Shown here one piece after another: positions 17,801 through 28,680 of a stretch of 64,000 nt of DNA. This stretch comes from Rhizobium acidisoli (GTDB taxonomy: Bacteria > Pseudomonadota > Alphaproteobacteria > Rhizobiales > Rhizobiaceae), in the NCBI RefSeq assembly GCF_002531755.2, contig NZ_CP034999.1:248001-312000 (forward strand), written 5' to 3'. Position 1 is the first letter of the stretch. Each line of letters opens with the position of its first letter. The position numbers and the translations under genes are program-made. A model generated the notes under the pieces. It was given only the letters and a program-made list of their open reading frames with translations. It was not told where the DNA came from and made no database searches.

Positions 17801-20800
17801 GCTACGCCGAGCTGCAGGTGACGACCCATTTTTCCTTCCTGCGCGGTGCAAGCTCGGCGCAGGAACTGTTCGAGACCGCCAAGGCTCTCGGTATCGAGGC
17901 CCTCGGCGTCGTCGATCGCAATTCGCTGGCCGGGATTGTGCGGGCGCTCGAGGCGTCGCGCGCCACCGGTTTGCGCCTCGTCGTCGGTTGCCGGCTCGAT
18001 CTCACCGATGGCATGTCCGTGCTGGTCTACCCGACGGATCGCCCTGCCTACTCCAGGCTCACTCGGTTGATTACGCTCGGCAAGTCGCGCGGCGGCAAAA
18101 ACAACTGCATCCTGCACTGGGACGACGTCATCGCATATTCCGAAGGCATGATCGGCATCCTGGTACCGGATTTGCCGGATGACACCTGTGGGCTCCAGCT
18201 GCGCAAGATGGCCGAGGTATTCGGCGATCGCGCCTATGTGTCGCTTTGCCTGCGGCGTCGGCAAAACGACCAGATGCGGCTGCATGAAATTTCCAATCTG
18301 GCGGCACGGTTCAAGGTGAAGACTGTGGTCACCAATGATGTGCTCTTCCATGAACCGGGCCGCCGGCAGGTGCAGGACATCGTCACCTGCATTCGCACCC
18401 GCACGACGATCGACGATGTAGGCTTCGAGCGCGAGCGCCATGCCGATCGATACCTGAAGCCGCCGGAAGAAATGGAGCGCCTTTTTCCCCGCTACAGCGA
18501 GGCGCTCGCGCGGACAATGGAGATTGTCCGCCGCTGTAAGTTTTCGCTTGAGGAACTCACCTATCAATATCCGGAGGAGGCGATCGTGCCAGGCAAGGAC
18601 GCCCAGGCCTCGCTCGAGCACTATGTCTGGGAATGCGTGCCAAACCGCTATCCAGAAGGTCTGCCACCTGGTGTTTTGAAAACCGTGCGGCACGAGCTCG
18701 ATCTGATCCGCACCATGAAATATGCCCCGTATTTTCTCACCGTCTTCTCGATCGTGCGCTATGCGCGCTCCCAAGGCATTCTCTGCCAGGGCAGGGGTTC
18801 GGCGGCCAATAGTGCCGTCTGCTACATTCTCGGCATCACCAGCATCGATCCCTCGACCAACGATCTTTTGTTCGAGCGCTTTGTATCCCAGGAGCGCGAC
18901 GAGCCGCCGGATATCGATGTCGATTTCGAACACGAGCGGCGCGAGGAGGTCATTCAGTGGATCTACCAGACCTACAGCCGAGAAAAGGCAGCACTCTGTG
19001 CGACCGTCACCCGCTACCGCGCCCGTGGTGCGATCCGCGATGTCGGCAAGGCGCTTGGCTTGCCAGAGGATGTGATCAAGGCGCTGTCGTCGGGCATGTG
19101 GTCCTGGTCGGAAGAGATCTGCGACCGCAATATCCGGGAGCTCAATCTCAATCCGGATGATCGCCGTCTAGTGCTGACCCTGAAACTGGCACAGCAGTTG
19201 ATGGGCGCGCCGCGTCACCTCGGTCAGCATCCCGGTGGTTTCGTGCTCACGCATGATCGGCTCGATGATCTGGTGCCGATCGAGCCGGCGACGATGAAGG
19301 ACCGGCAGATCATCGAATGGGACAAGGACGATGTTGAAGCGCTGAAGTTCATGAAGGTCGATGTGCTGGCGCTCGGCATGCTGACTTGTATGGCGAAAGC
19401 GTTCGATCTGATCTGCGATCATAAGGAGGATGATCTCGATCTGGCGAAAATCCCGCAGGAGGATCCGGCCACTTATGCGATGATCCGCAGAGCAGACACG
19501 CTCGGCACCTTCCAGATCGAAAGCCGGGCGCAGATGGCAATGCTCCCGCGTCTAAAACCCCGTACCTTTTACGATCTCGTCGTGCAGGTTGCGATCGTCC
19601 GGCCCGGACCGATCCAAGGCGACATGGTGCATCCCTATCTGCGGAGGCGTGAGGGGAAGGAACCGGTCGAATATCCGACGCCGGAACTTGAGGCGGTGCT
19701 TGGCAAGACGCTCGGCGTGCCGTTGTTCCAGGAGAGCGCCATGCGGGTGGCGATGGTCTGCGCCGGTTTTACCGGCGGGGAGGCCGACCAGCTCCGCAAA
19801 TCGATGGCGACCTTCAAGTTCACCGGTGGCGTTTCGCGGTTCAAGGACAAGCTGGTGTCGGGAATGGTGAGGAATGGCTACACGCCGGAATTTGCCGAAA
19901 AAACATTCTCCCAGCTCGAAGGATTCGGCAGCTATGGGTTCCCGGAATCCCATGCGGCGTCGTTCGCGCTCATCGCCTATGCCTCCAACTATGTGAAATG
20001 CCACTACCCGGACGTCTTCTGTGCGGCGCTGCTGAACTCGCAGCCAATGGGGTTTTATGCGCCGGCGCAGATCGTCGGTGATGCGAGAGCGCACGGCGTC
20101 GAGGTGCGGCCGGTCTGCATCAACCGTTCCCGGTGGGACTGCACGCTGGAGCGGATCGGCAGGTCCGACCGGCACGCCGTCCGGCTCGGTTTCCGGCAGG
20201 TGAAGGGATTGGCTGTCGCTGATGCCGCGCGGATCGTCGCGGCGCGCAGGAACAGCGCCTTTGCCTCCGTCGATGATATGTGGCGCCGGTCCGGCGTGCC
20301 AACCGAGGCGCTCGTCCAGCTTGCCAAGGCGGACGCCTTTCTTCCGTCGCTTACGCTTGAGCGCCGCGATGCGCTCTGGGCGATCAAGGCGCTGCGCGAC
20401 GAACCGCTGCCCTTGTTTGCAGCTGCGGCCGAACGGGAAATGGCCGCCATTGCCGAGCAGCAAGAGCCGGAGGTCGCGCTTCGACAGATGACGGACGGCC
20501 ATAACGTCATTGAGGACTATAGCCATACCGGCCTGACACTACGGCAGCATCCGATCGCCTTCCTGCGCAAGGACCTGTCAGCACGCAACATCATCACGTG
20601 TGCCGAGGCGATGAGTTCGAGGGACGGGAGGTGGGTCTATACTGCAGGCCTCGTCCTGGTGCGGCAAAAGCCGGGATCGGCAAAAGGCGTCATGTTCATC
20701 ACGATAGAAGACGAAACGGGGCCAGCCAACCTCGTTGTCTGGCCGACACTCTTTGAAAAACGCCGCCGGGTCGTCCTCGGATCCTCGATGATGGGGATCA

Positions 20801-21054
20801 ATGGCCGGATCCAGAGGGAAGGGGAGGTTGTCCACCTTGTTGCCCAGCAGCTGTTCGACCTGTCAGGCGACCTGGTCGGCCTTGCGGATCGCGATCAAGA
20901 GTTCAAACTGCCGACCGGGCGGGGTGATGAGTTTGCCCATGGTGGTGGCCCAGATCCACGGGATAAGCCGAAGCCTGTGGTAACCCCGCGCGACATGTTC
21001 GTGCCTGACCTTCACATCGATACGCTGAAGGTGAAGAGCAGGAATTTTCAGTGA
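17797..21054 (+). CDS. dnaE2: DnaE2 (ImuC) error-prone DNA polymerase III alpha subunit
   Basis: 1085 residues, the normal length. The PHP domain is N-terminal ([33 protein letters not shown]). The polymerase palm includes [17 protein letters not shown] and the catalytic acids in [15 protein letters not shown], then [12 protein letters not shown] and [15 protein letters not shown]. Helix-hairpin-helix and OB-fold parts follow ([21 protein letters not shown]). It extends primers past lesions as part of the ImuA-ImuB-DnaE2 mutasome. A 46-bp degenerate piece of this gene's sequence type is embedded in the scar at 33298-33343. Confidence 0.96.
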   Translation: MSYAELQVTTHFSFLRGASSAQELFETAKALGIEALGVVDRNSLAGIVRALEASRATGLRLVVGCRLDLTDGMSVLVYPTDRPAYSRLTRLITLGKSRGGKNNCILHWDDVIAYSEGMIGILVPDLPDDTCGLQLRKMAEVFGDRAYVSLCLRRRQNDQMRLHEISNLAARFKVKTVVTNDVLFHEPGRRQVQDIVTCIRTRTTIDDVGFERERHADRYLKPPEEMERLFPRYSEALARTMEIVRRCKFSLEELTYQYPEEAIVPGKDAQASLEHYVWECVPNRYPEGLPPGVLKTVRHELDLIRTMKYAPYFLTVFSIVRYARSQGILCQGRGSAANSAVCYILGITSIDPSTNDLLFERFVSQERDEPPDIDVDFEHERREEVIQWIYQTYSREKAALCATVTRYRARGAIRDVGKALGLPEDVIKALSSGMWSWSEEICDRNIRELNLNPDDRRLVLTLKLAQQLMGAPRHLGQHPGGFVLTHDRLDDLVPIEPATMKDRQIIEWDKDDVEALKFMKVDVLALGMLTCMAKAFDLICDHKEDDLDLAKIPQEDPATYAMIRRADTLGTFQIESRAQMAMLPRLKPRTFYDLVVQVAIVRPGPIQGDMVHPYLRRREGKEPVEYPTPELEAVLGKTLGVPLFQESAMRVAMVCAGFTGGEADQLRKSMATFKFTGGVSRFKDKLVSGMVRNGYTPEFAEKTFSQLEGFGSYGFPESHAASFALIAYASNYVKCHYPDVFCAALLNSQPMGFYAPAQIVGDARAHGVEVRPVCINRSRWDCTLERIGRSDRHAVRLGFRQVKGLAVADAARIVAARRNSAFASVDDMWRRSGVPTEALVQLAKADAFLPSLTLERRDALWAIKALRDEPLPLFAAAAEREMAAIAEQQEPEVALRQMTDGHNVIEDYSHTGLTLRQHPIAFLRKDLSARNIITCAEAMSSRDGRWVYTAGLVLVRQKPGSAKGVMFITIEDETGPANLVVWPTLFEKRRRVVLGSSMMGINGRIQREGEVVHLVAQQLFDLSGDLVGLADRDQEFKLPTGRGDEFAHGGGPDPRDKPKPVVTPRDMFVPDLHIDTLKVKSRNFQ

Positions 21055-21309
21055 GACGCGGGAGGGAATGACGGGTGGTCGGTGCGTATTGGTTCAAGAG
21101 CACTAAACGGGCGCGGCCTCGGCTGAGTCGCACCGATGACAACGATTGCGTCCGAGTCTTTCTCGCAACACCTAAGCGGGAACTGGAATGTTGGACGGAT
21201 TTGGCTGGATTAAAGCGATTCAGTTACGATACCCTTGGGACTGCGACGCGATTTGCGCGAGCGGGACAGCTAGAGACAGCACGTCCGCATCTCCTAAAGC
21301 AGGATCTTG
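21055..21309. other. Gap downstream of dnaE2
   Basis: About 255 bp. A frame can be read through it from 21075, but its composition and odd amino-acid content look non-coding. No terminator with a clear U-tract seen. Confidence 0.4.
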
Positions 21310-21558
21310 ATGAACGCGGATATGATAGCCGCCTGGGCGGTGGAAAATGGATTCCATGCGATGGCTTCCGGGAATTATCGTCGCCATGACAATGCAGGCG
21401 TGATCACGATCGAGATAAAGAGGATGTCATTCCTCCTCATCGATGAGAGGCAAGGATTGCAACCGCGCCTCATATCGCGATTGTTCAAAGACATGTCCCT
21501 CACAAGCGGGAGCGGCCGCTTGCAGGCTCTTCTTCGTGACCGCAATCCCAATCATTGA
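21310..21558 (+). CDS. Small hypothetical protein, 82 aa
   Basis: The ATG at 21310 begins MNADMIAAWAVENGFHAMA; a TTG directly upstream is less likely. The protein has a helix then strands (GVITIEIKRMSFLLIDE) and a basic C-terminus. The internal symmetry of hydrophobic residues looks like that of a real small folded protein. I recall similar short proteins from rhizobial plasmids but no functional name. It lies 250 bp downstream of dnaE2 on the same strand. Confidence 0.55.
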   Translation: MNADMIAAWAVENGFHAMASGNYRRHDNAGVITIEIKRMSFLLIDERQGLQPRLISRLFKDMSLTSGSGRLQALLRDRNPNH

Positions 21559-21644
21559 GCGCTGACGCTATCCCTCAGCCCAGCCAATTCAGGTGGCGGA
21601 TCATGGCTGACGCCGATGAGCACCGTCGCAAACGTTCTACACTT

Positions 21645-22666
21645 TCAATTTTTCTTCTTGCGGACGATCTTGTTGCCGCGGGGTCCGCTCACGACCGGTG
21701 TTGGGTCGCGGTTTTCTGTAAGCAGGTTCCGCCAGCGTTCCAGGCGTTCGGCGACCAGAGCACCGCTTGCGACAGCGGCCTGGACCGCGCACCCAGGTTC
21801 ATGGGCATGGGTGCAATCGCGAAAGCGGCAAAGCGGCGCCAGTTCAGTTATTTCAGCAAAGAGGGTGTCTATACCGTCGCCGACATCACTCAGGTGAAGC
21901 GTTCTTATTCCCGGCGTATCGATGACCCAGCCGCCGCCTGAATTGCATGCAGGGATCGCGCCGTGGTTGTGTGGCGGCCCTGCGCATCATATTCGCGGAT
22001 GGTGCCTGTCTTTTGCTTTGCGTCGGATTCAGGCCCGGTCATGGTGTTCACCATCGTTGATTTTCCGACACCAGAAGATCCCACCAACGGGAGCGTCTGG
22101 CCAACGCCACACCAGGGCCTCAACAGGGAAACGGCGTCCGCGGACCGCCCATTCAAGGCAATGACACTCAGATCGCGCTGCAAAGCCTCGGCTTGCGTCT
22201 GGAATATGCCGGCATCTTCCGCGGTGTCAGCCTTCGTCAGCACAATCACCGGATTGCTCCCGGCCTGGTTGGTCATGATCAGGTAACGTTCCAGCCGAGC
22301 AAGATTAAAATCGGCATTGCACGAGGTCACGATCAACAGGGTGTCGATGTTGGCGGCAACAAGTTGCTGGCCACGCCCACCTTCCGGGCGTCGTTGAAAG
22401 ACGCTTTTTCGGCCGAGACGTCTGATAAGCATGTCAGTCAGTGGATCGGCAAGAACCCAGTCGCCCACCGCGTAATCACCAGTACTGGTATTGGATGGAA
22501 ATTCGAGTCCGACCGGCCCGGTGACATCGATTGCCTCGATGCGTGCCCGATGAACTGAAGCGATGCGTCGGGGGATCAAATCCGCTTCGCTGGGCTGGAC
22601 TTGGTCCGCGAAGAATTCAGACCACCCAAGCAGTTCCAGAGCTGAAGAAAGTTGGGATCTGGTCAA
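21645..22666 (-). pseudogene. rsgA: RsgA-like ribosome assembly GTPase, frameshifted
   Basis: The frame from a TTG at 22666 encodes the OB-fold start, GDYAVGDWVLADPL, the circularly permuted GTPase motifs (VLTKADTAED as G4, GSSGVGKSTMVNTMTG as G1), then HTTTARSLHAIQ. There the frame breaks at about 21936 and ends at 21905. Removing one base's worth of shift restores VIDTPGIRTLHLSDVGDGID (G3) and the zinc-binding tail CRFRDCTHAHEPGC, ending IVRKKN at 21645. Corrected length is about 340 residues, normal for RsgA. A single missing base in a GGCGGC run explains the break. The housekeeping copy is presumably chromosomal. Confidence 0.88.
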
Positions 22667-22750
22667 ATAATTTCAACGCTTACGGTGAGCGTTGCAATGA
22701 CTTTCTGTTCGCCTTGCCGACGCTCGCTCATGATGGGCCGCCGCTCAAGA

Positions 22751-23020
22751 TCAGTGATGGCGCTGGAGGGAACTACGGTCCTGGACCGAGAGATCGAAGA
22801 GCCGGAAATATGAGGCCGAGACCGATGCCCAGAACCCGATCGGGGCGAATATCATTTCCACCAGAAGGTTTGTCGCCGGCGTAGGAAGTTCCAGCCTGTT
22901 GATCGCCACCGGGTTCGTTTGCTGGGACGTCCGGTCCGCGGTATCAGCCTGCGAAATGATCTCGGTGGGCGTAAGGACGGCGGTCGGTATGGGGTGTCCA
23001 ATGCTGGTTTCGTTTTCCAT
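22751..23020 (-). CDS. Small hypothetical protein, 89 aa
   Basis: The ATG at 23020 has AGGAG 6 nt upstream and is preferred over the longer frame opening at 23098. The first half is polar (MENETSIGHPIPTAVL) and the second half carries a hydrophobic stretch (LLVEMIFAPIGFWASVSASYF) that could be one membrane-associated helix. No family recognised. Confidence 0.45.
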   Translation of the reverse strand: MENETSIGHPIPTAVLTPTEIISQADTADRTSQQTNPVAINRLELPTPATNLLVEMIFAPIGFWASVSASYFRLFDLSVQDRSSLQRHH

Positions 23021-23866
23021 GTCGACTCCTGTTTTTGACGTGGCGGATACGAACGGTTCCGGGTGGCGGATGTTCCAGGTTCTTCCGCACTGCAGCATAA
23101 TGCCTTAGCAAAGACGTTGAGGCGCGGACCCGGGGGCTTGCTTAAAGAAAACAGCACGCGCGGTCGCACCGGACCCGTCTAATTGCACCCGCGCCCATTC
23201 ACAGGCACAATCTGCGCGACAGTCGCCGCGTGGATTGAGCGGTGACGTTCCGCGCCAGGAGGAAAGGGCAAGCCGCCAGCGCACGGCAATTACCTCGCAT
23301 GTAATTGAGACGATGCGCGCGTCGAGCGATCCTCTGATCGTCAATCAAGGCCCGCCGCGGCTCAACGCGCAAGGAGAACCCAAATGACGAACTACTTGTT
23401 CTAAGCGACCGACGTCGATCGCACGTTAGAGATCTATGCGAACACGCTCTATTTGTCATTATACTATTTAAGTTATCGATCCTTCGTTAAAACGCTCTGT
23501 TTTGAACTGTGCGATTTAGGACAAAAGCCCGGCGCAGGTATAATAAACGTAACAACGTTTCTTGTTCTTTGATATTGAATATGAGGCCGCTCAACTGTTT
23601 GTTGCTATCACCCTGAGCATCTAGTTCTCCTGTATGTTGGGCGGCCGACTATTGGCTCTTAGGCTGGAGGACCTGCGTTAGCCACTCAAGCTCTGGAGAA
23701 AGCGTGGCGATGGCCGCTTGTCGGAAGAACCAGAAAGAACGAGCTCCTGAACATTATGAAGAACAGGACTTCGCGCATATGAAACCGATAGCAACCCTTC
23801 GGGTGATTATCCTATCAGATGCCTCGCATCGTTTTCCCAAGTTCCGCGTAGGAGGGAGCACCGAGA
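23021..23866. other. Gene-poor stretch
   Basis: About 850 bp. A good ribosome site (AAGGAG at 23369) precedes an ATG at 23382 that stops after six codons (MTNYLF); the same frame then continues open for a while, so this may be a decayed gene. The part from 23,400 to 23,640 is AT-rich and could hold promoters for the DUF982 gene downstream. Nothing else supported. Confidence 0.4.
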
Positions 23867-24136
23867 ATGACACCAACTGCTCAATTTAATCGCGCCATCT
23901 GCGTTCAACGCGGTTATCTCATTGAAGACGTCAAAACCCTAGACGACGTACTAGAATACCTGGAAAGCTGGCCGCAAGAGCGGCGGGGACTGGCGTACGA
24001 GACCTTGTACAAAGCGTGTCGCGAAGCTGCCGCTGGAAGATTTCCGGTGAGCGCCGTTGCGGAGAATTTTCGTCGCTTCCTGAAAAAGGCCGATATGCTG
24101 GCCGAAACTCACCCAATTCGTGCGTTCACCAATTAG
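23867..24136 (+). CDS. DUF982-domain protein, 89 aa
   Basis: Short rhizobial DUF982 pattern: a hydrophobic start, then KTLDDVLEYLESWPQERRG and YETLYKACREAAAGRFPVSAVAENF. DUF982 proteins are small, abundant in rhizobial genomes and of unknown function. A paralogue at 29394-29695 has the same size and layout, and each is followed on the opposite strand by a small GYSLEEL-type protein gene, so this is a duplicated module. Confidence 0.75.
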   Translation: MTPTAQFNRAICVQRGYLIEDVKTLDDVLEYLESWPQERRGLAYETLYKACREAAAGRFPVSAVAENFRRFLKKADMLAETHPIRAFTN

Positions 24137-24137
24137 C

Positions 24138-24394
24138 TCACTGAGCGGCGATGGTCTCCTGCTCAGCGACTTCCCATTTTGCAAACGACTTCACCATCCC
24201 GTCGGACGCCTTCTCGGTCGCGACGCGGCTTATGGCCAGGACAGCGAGCCGACCTTCTTGGTATCTTCCGCATGTTTCTTTTCAGCGTCGCCCATGGCGG
24301 GGGAATGCGATTGAGCATGGACGAAAGTAGACGACAACAGGGTGGGAAGCGCGGCTGCGGCTGCGAAACCCGTCAACATCTTACGGCGGTTCAT
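24138..24394 (-). pseudogene. DUF4142-like exported protein, frameshifted and truncated
   Basis: The ATG at 24394 starts a signal peptide (MNRRKMLTGFAAAAALPTLL, ending near FVHAQ). The mature part has HAEDTKKVGSL, then the frame breaks at about 24240. Shifting by one base restores LAISRVATEKASDGMVKSFA and KWEVAEQETIAAQ, which is the start of a DUF4142 (ferritin-like helical) domain. The stop at 24138 comes far short of a full domain (normally about 150-180 residues), so the gene is broken twice. Confidence 0.65.
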
Positions 24395-24465
24395 GGTATC
24401 TCCGGTCTGTTGAGCGGCCTTGATAACTTCAAGGCCGCCGCGAAGTTCCCGGTGACGTCCTTCAG

Positions 24466-24640
24466 CTAGGCAAGAACGTGCTCGATGCGCTCGACATGAT
24501 GCTCCGGCACTGTTCGCCAGTTCCTCGGCAGCGGCGATTTCCGCCACCGTAAGTCCGGTCGCAATTGCAAGCTCCTCGAGGCTGTAGCCTCTGGAGATAC
24601 GAGCAGCCCTGCGGCTTGCTACTGGGGTCGTATCTGACAT
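24466..24640 (-). pseudogene. Small HTH-like protein, frameshifted copy
   Basis: The ATG at 24640 starts MSDTTPVASRRAARISRGYS and continues LEELAIATGLTVAEIAAAEEL, a short helix-turn-helix-like segment. After ELANS one base is missing; correcting it gives PEHHVERIEHVLA then TAG at 24466. The paralogue at 30034-30217 ends with the matching YHLERIEHVIS. Uncorrected, the frame runs on into the next gene. Corrected length would be about 58 residues. Function unknown. Confidence 0.6.
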
Positions 24641-24682
24641 GACAATCTGATCTATGTTTTTCATCTCCAAATTTGCGTGCAA

Positions 24683-25637
24683 GAAATGTCCTAAGGGGCG
24701 TTGAGTTCCATGGCGAGAGTTAGCCGCCCTTTTTGCTCTTCTCCTTGCGTAGTCGCGACATCTTCAGACCCTCCGTCGGCGCACGCTGGAGTATGCCATC
24801 TTCACTACTGAGGAGAATGACAGGATCCCTGACAGTGCAGTACCAAGTGCTTCAGGGTGGCGGTCATCGCGCGGATCGCCACCGTCTTGCGCTCGAGTTC
24901 CTCAATATGAGGAGAAGGTCAAAAGCCTCGTGCTTTCCGGATAGCCTCTCTCATGCTGAGTTCGACCTCGATATCTTCGATAAATCGGCGGGACTATTTC
25001 TGTAGCTTTCCAGCCTTGGAGTTATCGCACGCGGGAGAACTCGTCGCGCTGAAGCTCAATGAATAGGCGGCCGCGCAGCAGCGGTCGAAGTGGGAAGGGA
25101 CCAAAGCTTGCCACTGCGCGGCCCGAACCCCTGCGGAAGGGGTGGATCGCGAAGAGCGCAAGGCATGCGCTACCCAACAATCCAAGCGCCTAACCACTGT
25201 CAGTGACGAGAGTTCCCGCAAGTCCTACCAATCGCGAGGTCGAATGATTTAGGTATGGTGGACCGCACGACCACTGCCATATGGGGCGCAGCGTACTGGA
25301 TACTGATTTTCGTGCGGTCCGAGAGCGTAACAACGCCGAGGTGTCTGGGTTCCCCAAGGTCGGCGAGGGAGGAGGGCGGCTGGATTGTGGGTGGGGTGCG
25401 GGGGAGACTGGACAGCTGTGTCGCCGCAGATTTGGCGACGCTCGCTTATCTCGGGCAGATAACCTTGAGTAAGTTCCTAAGACGATGGCTTCAGTGGCCA
25501 TACGATTGGGAGGGCCTCCGTCCCTAACTAGCTAAATCCCGTCCCAACGTTAAATCAGTTTCCAGGTGAATGATGCCAGCTGCTGGCCGCGCATCGCCGG
25601 GAACTGATCGTCTATAAGGATGTTCGGGGGAATTCAA
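24683..25637. other. Gap of about 950 bp without a clear gene
   Basis: Frames of up to 103 codons occur but look like chance in both strands. A very short minus-strand frame (MSRLRKEKSKKGG) ends near 24738. The last 100 bp should contain the promoter of the sensor kinase. Confidence 0.4.
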
Positions 25638-27683
25638 ATGACAGGCCCGAGGAAGCAAGTGCTGGATCATGGGCAGTTAGTCAAGCGCCAGAAAGTCCTC
25701 GCCGACTTCGGGGAATTTGCGCTTCGCTCCGACGATCTGGATGCAGTCCTGCGCGAGGCCTGTCGTCTGGTCAGCGACGCAGTCGAAACGCGCCGCGCCA
25801 AGGTACTGGAAATTCAGGAGGGTGGTCAAAAGCTGCGCGTGCGAGCGGCAGTTGGCTGGGAGCCTGACATCGTCGGTCTCGAATTGCACATGGAGGACCA
25901 TTCGTCGGAGACCTATTCAATCCGTACCGGCGAGCCCGTCATCACTCAGGACATCACAAAGGAAGAGCGGTTCAAAACGCCCGATTTCATGCGAGCGGCC
26001 GGTGTCGCCGCGCTCGCCAACGTTCCGATCTTCTTACCGGGCAACCGCACTTTCGGTCTGCTTCAGGTCGACGACGTCGAGCCAAGGGATTTCTGTGAGG
26101 AAGACACACAATTCCTCAGAACCTACGCCACGATCCTCGGTCCGGTGATCGACAGGCTCCACAAGATGCAGGCCCTTCAATCGACGACGGAACGCTTCGC
26201 TCTCGTCGTTGAGAATGCCCGCGACTATGCCATCTTCGTCGCGGACCCGCAGGATCGGATCGTCGACTGGCATAAGGGTGCTGAGAAAGTCTTCGGGTGG
26301 ACGGCTAAGGAAGCCGCCGGAATGTCTTGCAGCGAACTCTTCACTCCCGAAGATCGGGCGAAGGGCGAGGATCGCAAGGAAATCGAGACGGCCAGACGCG
26401 AAGGTTCGGCTCCCGACGTGCGATGGCACGTGCGCAAGGATGGCTCGCAGGTTTTCGTTGACGGCTCGACCGTATGCCTGCGAAACCCGGACGGCTCGGT
26501 AAGAGGGTTCCTCAAGATCGGTCAGGATGTCACCGAGAAACATCGAACCGAACAGCGGCTTTCGGAAAGCGAAGCCTTGCAGCGATCGCTCATAGCGGGT
26601 GTTCCGCAACTGGTCTGGCGGGCGCGATCCGTTGGCCTTCGCATCTGGTCAAGCCCGCAGTGGGAACGGTTTACAGGACAACATAATCAAGACAGCCTTG
26701 GGATGGGTTGGCTGGCGGCCGTCCATCCCGACGATCGCGATCTGGTGACGGCGGCCTGGGAGGACGCGGAAGCCAAGGGTGGGCTCGATTGCGAATATCG
26801 TATCCGTCGCGCTTCGGATGGGGAATATATCTGGCACCACAGCCGCTCGCTTCCAGGAAGTGGCTTAGGGTTCGAGTGGCTCGGGACCTGTACTGATGTG
26901 CAGCAACTGAAGGAACTTCAGACCAGTCAGGAGGTCATGCTGGCGGAGCTACAGCACCGAACCCGCAACATCGTTGCGGTCATACGGTCGCTGTCGCTCA
27001 AGACGATCGAGTCAAGCCTGACGTTGGAAGACTTCGCCGAGGCTTTCAGTCACAGGCTTGCCGCTGTTGCTAGAGTCCAAAGTCTTCTCTCGCATCTGGG
27101 CGAATATGAACGGCTTACGCTCGATGATCGGCTTGAGGCGGAATTGGCCGCGCATGTCAGCGACAGGGAAAAGATAACGCTCGATGGACCGCCGGGCATC
27201 CGATTGCGGTCACGGGCGATCCAGACATTCGCCCTGGCGCTCCACGAACTGGCAACCAACGCTGTCAAATACGGAGCGCTGGCATCGGAGCAAGGCCGTC
27301 TTACGATCCGATGGCGTCTCGAGCATGGATCTGACGGCCGATCGCCAGCCTTGCTCCTGGAGTGGGTGGAAACCGGGGTTGAAAACATGCCGAGCGACGA
27401 CGCGCCGGCGCAGGGCTCTGGCTATGGGCGGGAGCTCATCGAGCGCGCTCTCCCGTATCAACTCAAAGCTAAGACCACCTATGAAATGGGCGCCGGCGGC
27501 ATCCGCTGCACAATTCTCGCTCCCATAGCTTTCGACCTCGGAAGGAATAGTCCACGATTACTGTTGAGACCCTTGCTGGCCTGGCCATTCTCGTTGTTGA
27601 GGACGATTATTTCATCGCCGACGAACTGGCGAGCTCGCTTTCACGTGCCGGTGCGCAGGTGGTTGGGCCGGTCGGCGCCTTGA
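25638..27683 (+). CDS. HWE-family sensor histidine kinase (GAF-PAS-PAS)
   Basis: From the ATG at 25638 the protein has a GAF domain (about residues 20-175), PAS (about 185-305, VVENARDYAIFVADPQDRI), a second PAS/PAC (about 310-430, WLAAVHPDDRDLV) and an HWE kinase core. The phospho-acceptor is His440 in LQHRTRNIVAVIRSLSLK and the N-box is ALHELATNAVKYGAL. No membrane segment, so it senses a cytoplasmic or diffusible signal. After CTILAPIAFD (about residue 632) the sequence becomes random-looking, because the true continuation (a receiver domain) lies in another frame. The C-terminal 50 residues are therefore probably an artefact of a frameshift. Confidence 0.85.
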   Translation: MTGPRKQVLDHGQLVKRQKVLADFGEFALRSDDLDAVLREACRLVSDAVETRRAKVLEIQEGGQKLRVRAAVGWEPDIVGLELHMEDHSSETYSIRTGEPVITQDITKEERFKTPDFMRAAGVAALANVPIFLPGNRTFGLLQVDDVEPRDFCEEDTQFLRTYATILGPVIDRLHKMQALQSTTERFALVVENARDYAIFVADPQDRIVDWHKGAEKVFGWTAKEAAGMSCSELFTPEDRAKGEDRKEIETARREGSAPDVRWHVRKDGSQVFVDGSTVCLRNPDGSVRGFLKIGQDVTEKHRTEQRLSESEALQRSLIAGVPQLVWRARSVGLRIWSSPQWERFTGQHNQDSLGMGWLAAVHPDDRDLVTAAWEDAEAKGGLDCEYRIRRASDGEYIWHHSRSLPGSGLGFEWLGTCTDVQQLKELQTSQEVMLAELQHRTRNIVAVIRSLSLKTIESSLTLEDFAEAFSHRLAAVARVQSLLSHLGEYERLTLDDRLEAELAAHVSDREKITLDGPPGIRLRSRAIQTFALALHELATNAVKYGALASEQGRLTIRWRLEHGSDGRSPALLLEWVETGVENMPSDDAPAQGSGYGRELIERALPYQLKAKTTYEMGAGGIRCTILAPIAFDLGRNSPRLLLRPLLAWPFSLLRTIISSPTNWRARFHVPVRRWLGRSAP

Positions 27684-27934
27684 GTGACGCGCTTGCACTT
27701 CTCGACGAAACGGATCACCTGGACTTTGTTATACTTGACCTGAATCTCGATGGAGAGTCGGCTATCCCGATCGCAGACGCGCTGGCGGCTCGGAACGCAC
27801 CCTTTGCATTCGTCACCGGTTACGGTTCCAGTGGAATCCCTCCGCGATTTAAGACGGTAAAGCGCCTCGACAAGCCCGTGGAGATAGCGCGGGTGGTTAG
27901 TTTGATAAAGAAGGGAACGGGATCTTCGACTTAA
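27551..27934 (+). pseudogene. Receiver domain without a start codon (frameshifted from the kinase)
   Basis: Open from 27551, the frame reads a full CheY-like receiver: LAILVVEDDYFIADELA (acidic pair), FVILDLNLDGESAI (phospho-Asp), FAFVTGYGS (Thr/Ser switch) and KRLDKPVE (Lys). No ATG, GTG or TTG precedes the acidic pair; the first usable start is a GTG at 27659, which would delete the first strand and helix. I infer either a hybrid kinase-receiver gene with a one-base deletion near 27550, or an ancestral coupled response regulator that lost its start. Confidence 0.7.
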
Positions 27935-28311
27935 TCGCTCTATTGAACGACGAACGGAACGCTCGCCGCATGTTGCTCCGGGCCGCCCTCATCAAAATAC
28001 CGCCGCCGAAGCGGGCAGCGCTGCTAGTGAGGCTCACATGCCGATCCACAACAGCGGGCGACTGAGCGGGGCTTCGTGACAAGATTGAAGCCGTTAGGCT
28101 GCAGGGGCGCCAGGCAGTGTAATTGGAAGCATCTCCACTACCGCAAAGACGTTGAGGCGAGTTCGGACGCCCAGCTTTGCGAAATCGCAATTCGGCGTGA
28201 TCAACAAGGTAGGTCGAAAGCGGTCGCTAGTGGCACCCAGGCCCGCGAAAGCTGGCGAGCCTGCGTTTGTCCCTGGAGCACCTTTGCTACTACCGACCAG
28301 ACTGGATGACT
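27935..28311. other. Gap of about 380 bp
   Basis: No convincing coding frame, hairpin or repeat seen. Confidence 0.4.
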
Positions 28312-28680
28312 TCAGCAAGCATTGGCCGCGCCTGATTGTGCGGAACTATTGGGAGTCGGATTGCCGGTGCCACTTCCCGCTGCGCGCTGGCAGTCGTTCG
28401 GATCACCACCTGACGCGCCAGAGTTGCTGCTGCTATCCGTTGGATTGCCGGCGTCAGCTCCAGACCCGGTGGAATTGCTACCAACGCTGCTGCCATTCAT
28501 ATTGCTGCCGCCCGTCGCATTGGTGCCCGATGCGCCGCCATTGGTACTGGACGCACCGCTGCCGGACGATGCGCCGCCGCTGGAGCTTCCTGAGCCGCCA
28601 GAGCCTCCGGAGGATTGAGCCATGGCAGATGTCGCAAGAGCAAGAGCGAGTGCTGACGTCGCAAGGATCTTGAAAGTCAT
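28312..28680 (-). CDS. Ser/Gly/Asn-rich exported protein, 122 aa
   Basis: A clear Sec signal peptide (MTFKILATSALALALATSAM, cleavage after AMA) precedes about 100 residues of low-complexity sequence rich in Ser, Gly, Asn and Ala (for example GGSGGSGSSSGGASSGSG). The protein ends SGAANAC, with one other Cys about 30 residues earlier (NDCQ), so the two could form a disulphide. Such proteins are probably disordered periplasmic or secreted spacers. No family name. Confidence 0.65.
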   Translation of the reverse strand: MTFKILATSALALALATSAMAQSSGGSGGSGSSSGGASSGSGASSTNGGASGTNATGGSNMNGSSVGSNSTGSGADAGNPTDSSSNSGASGGDPNDCQRAAGSGTGNPTPNSSAQSGAANAC

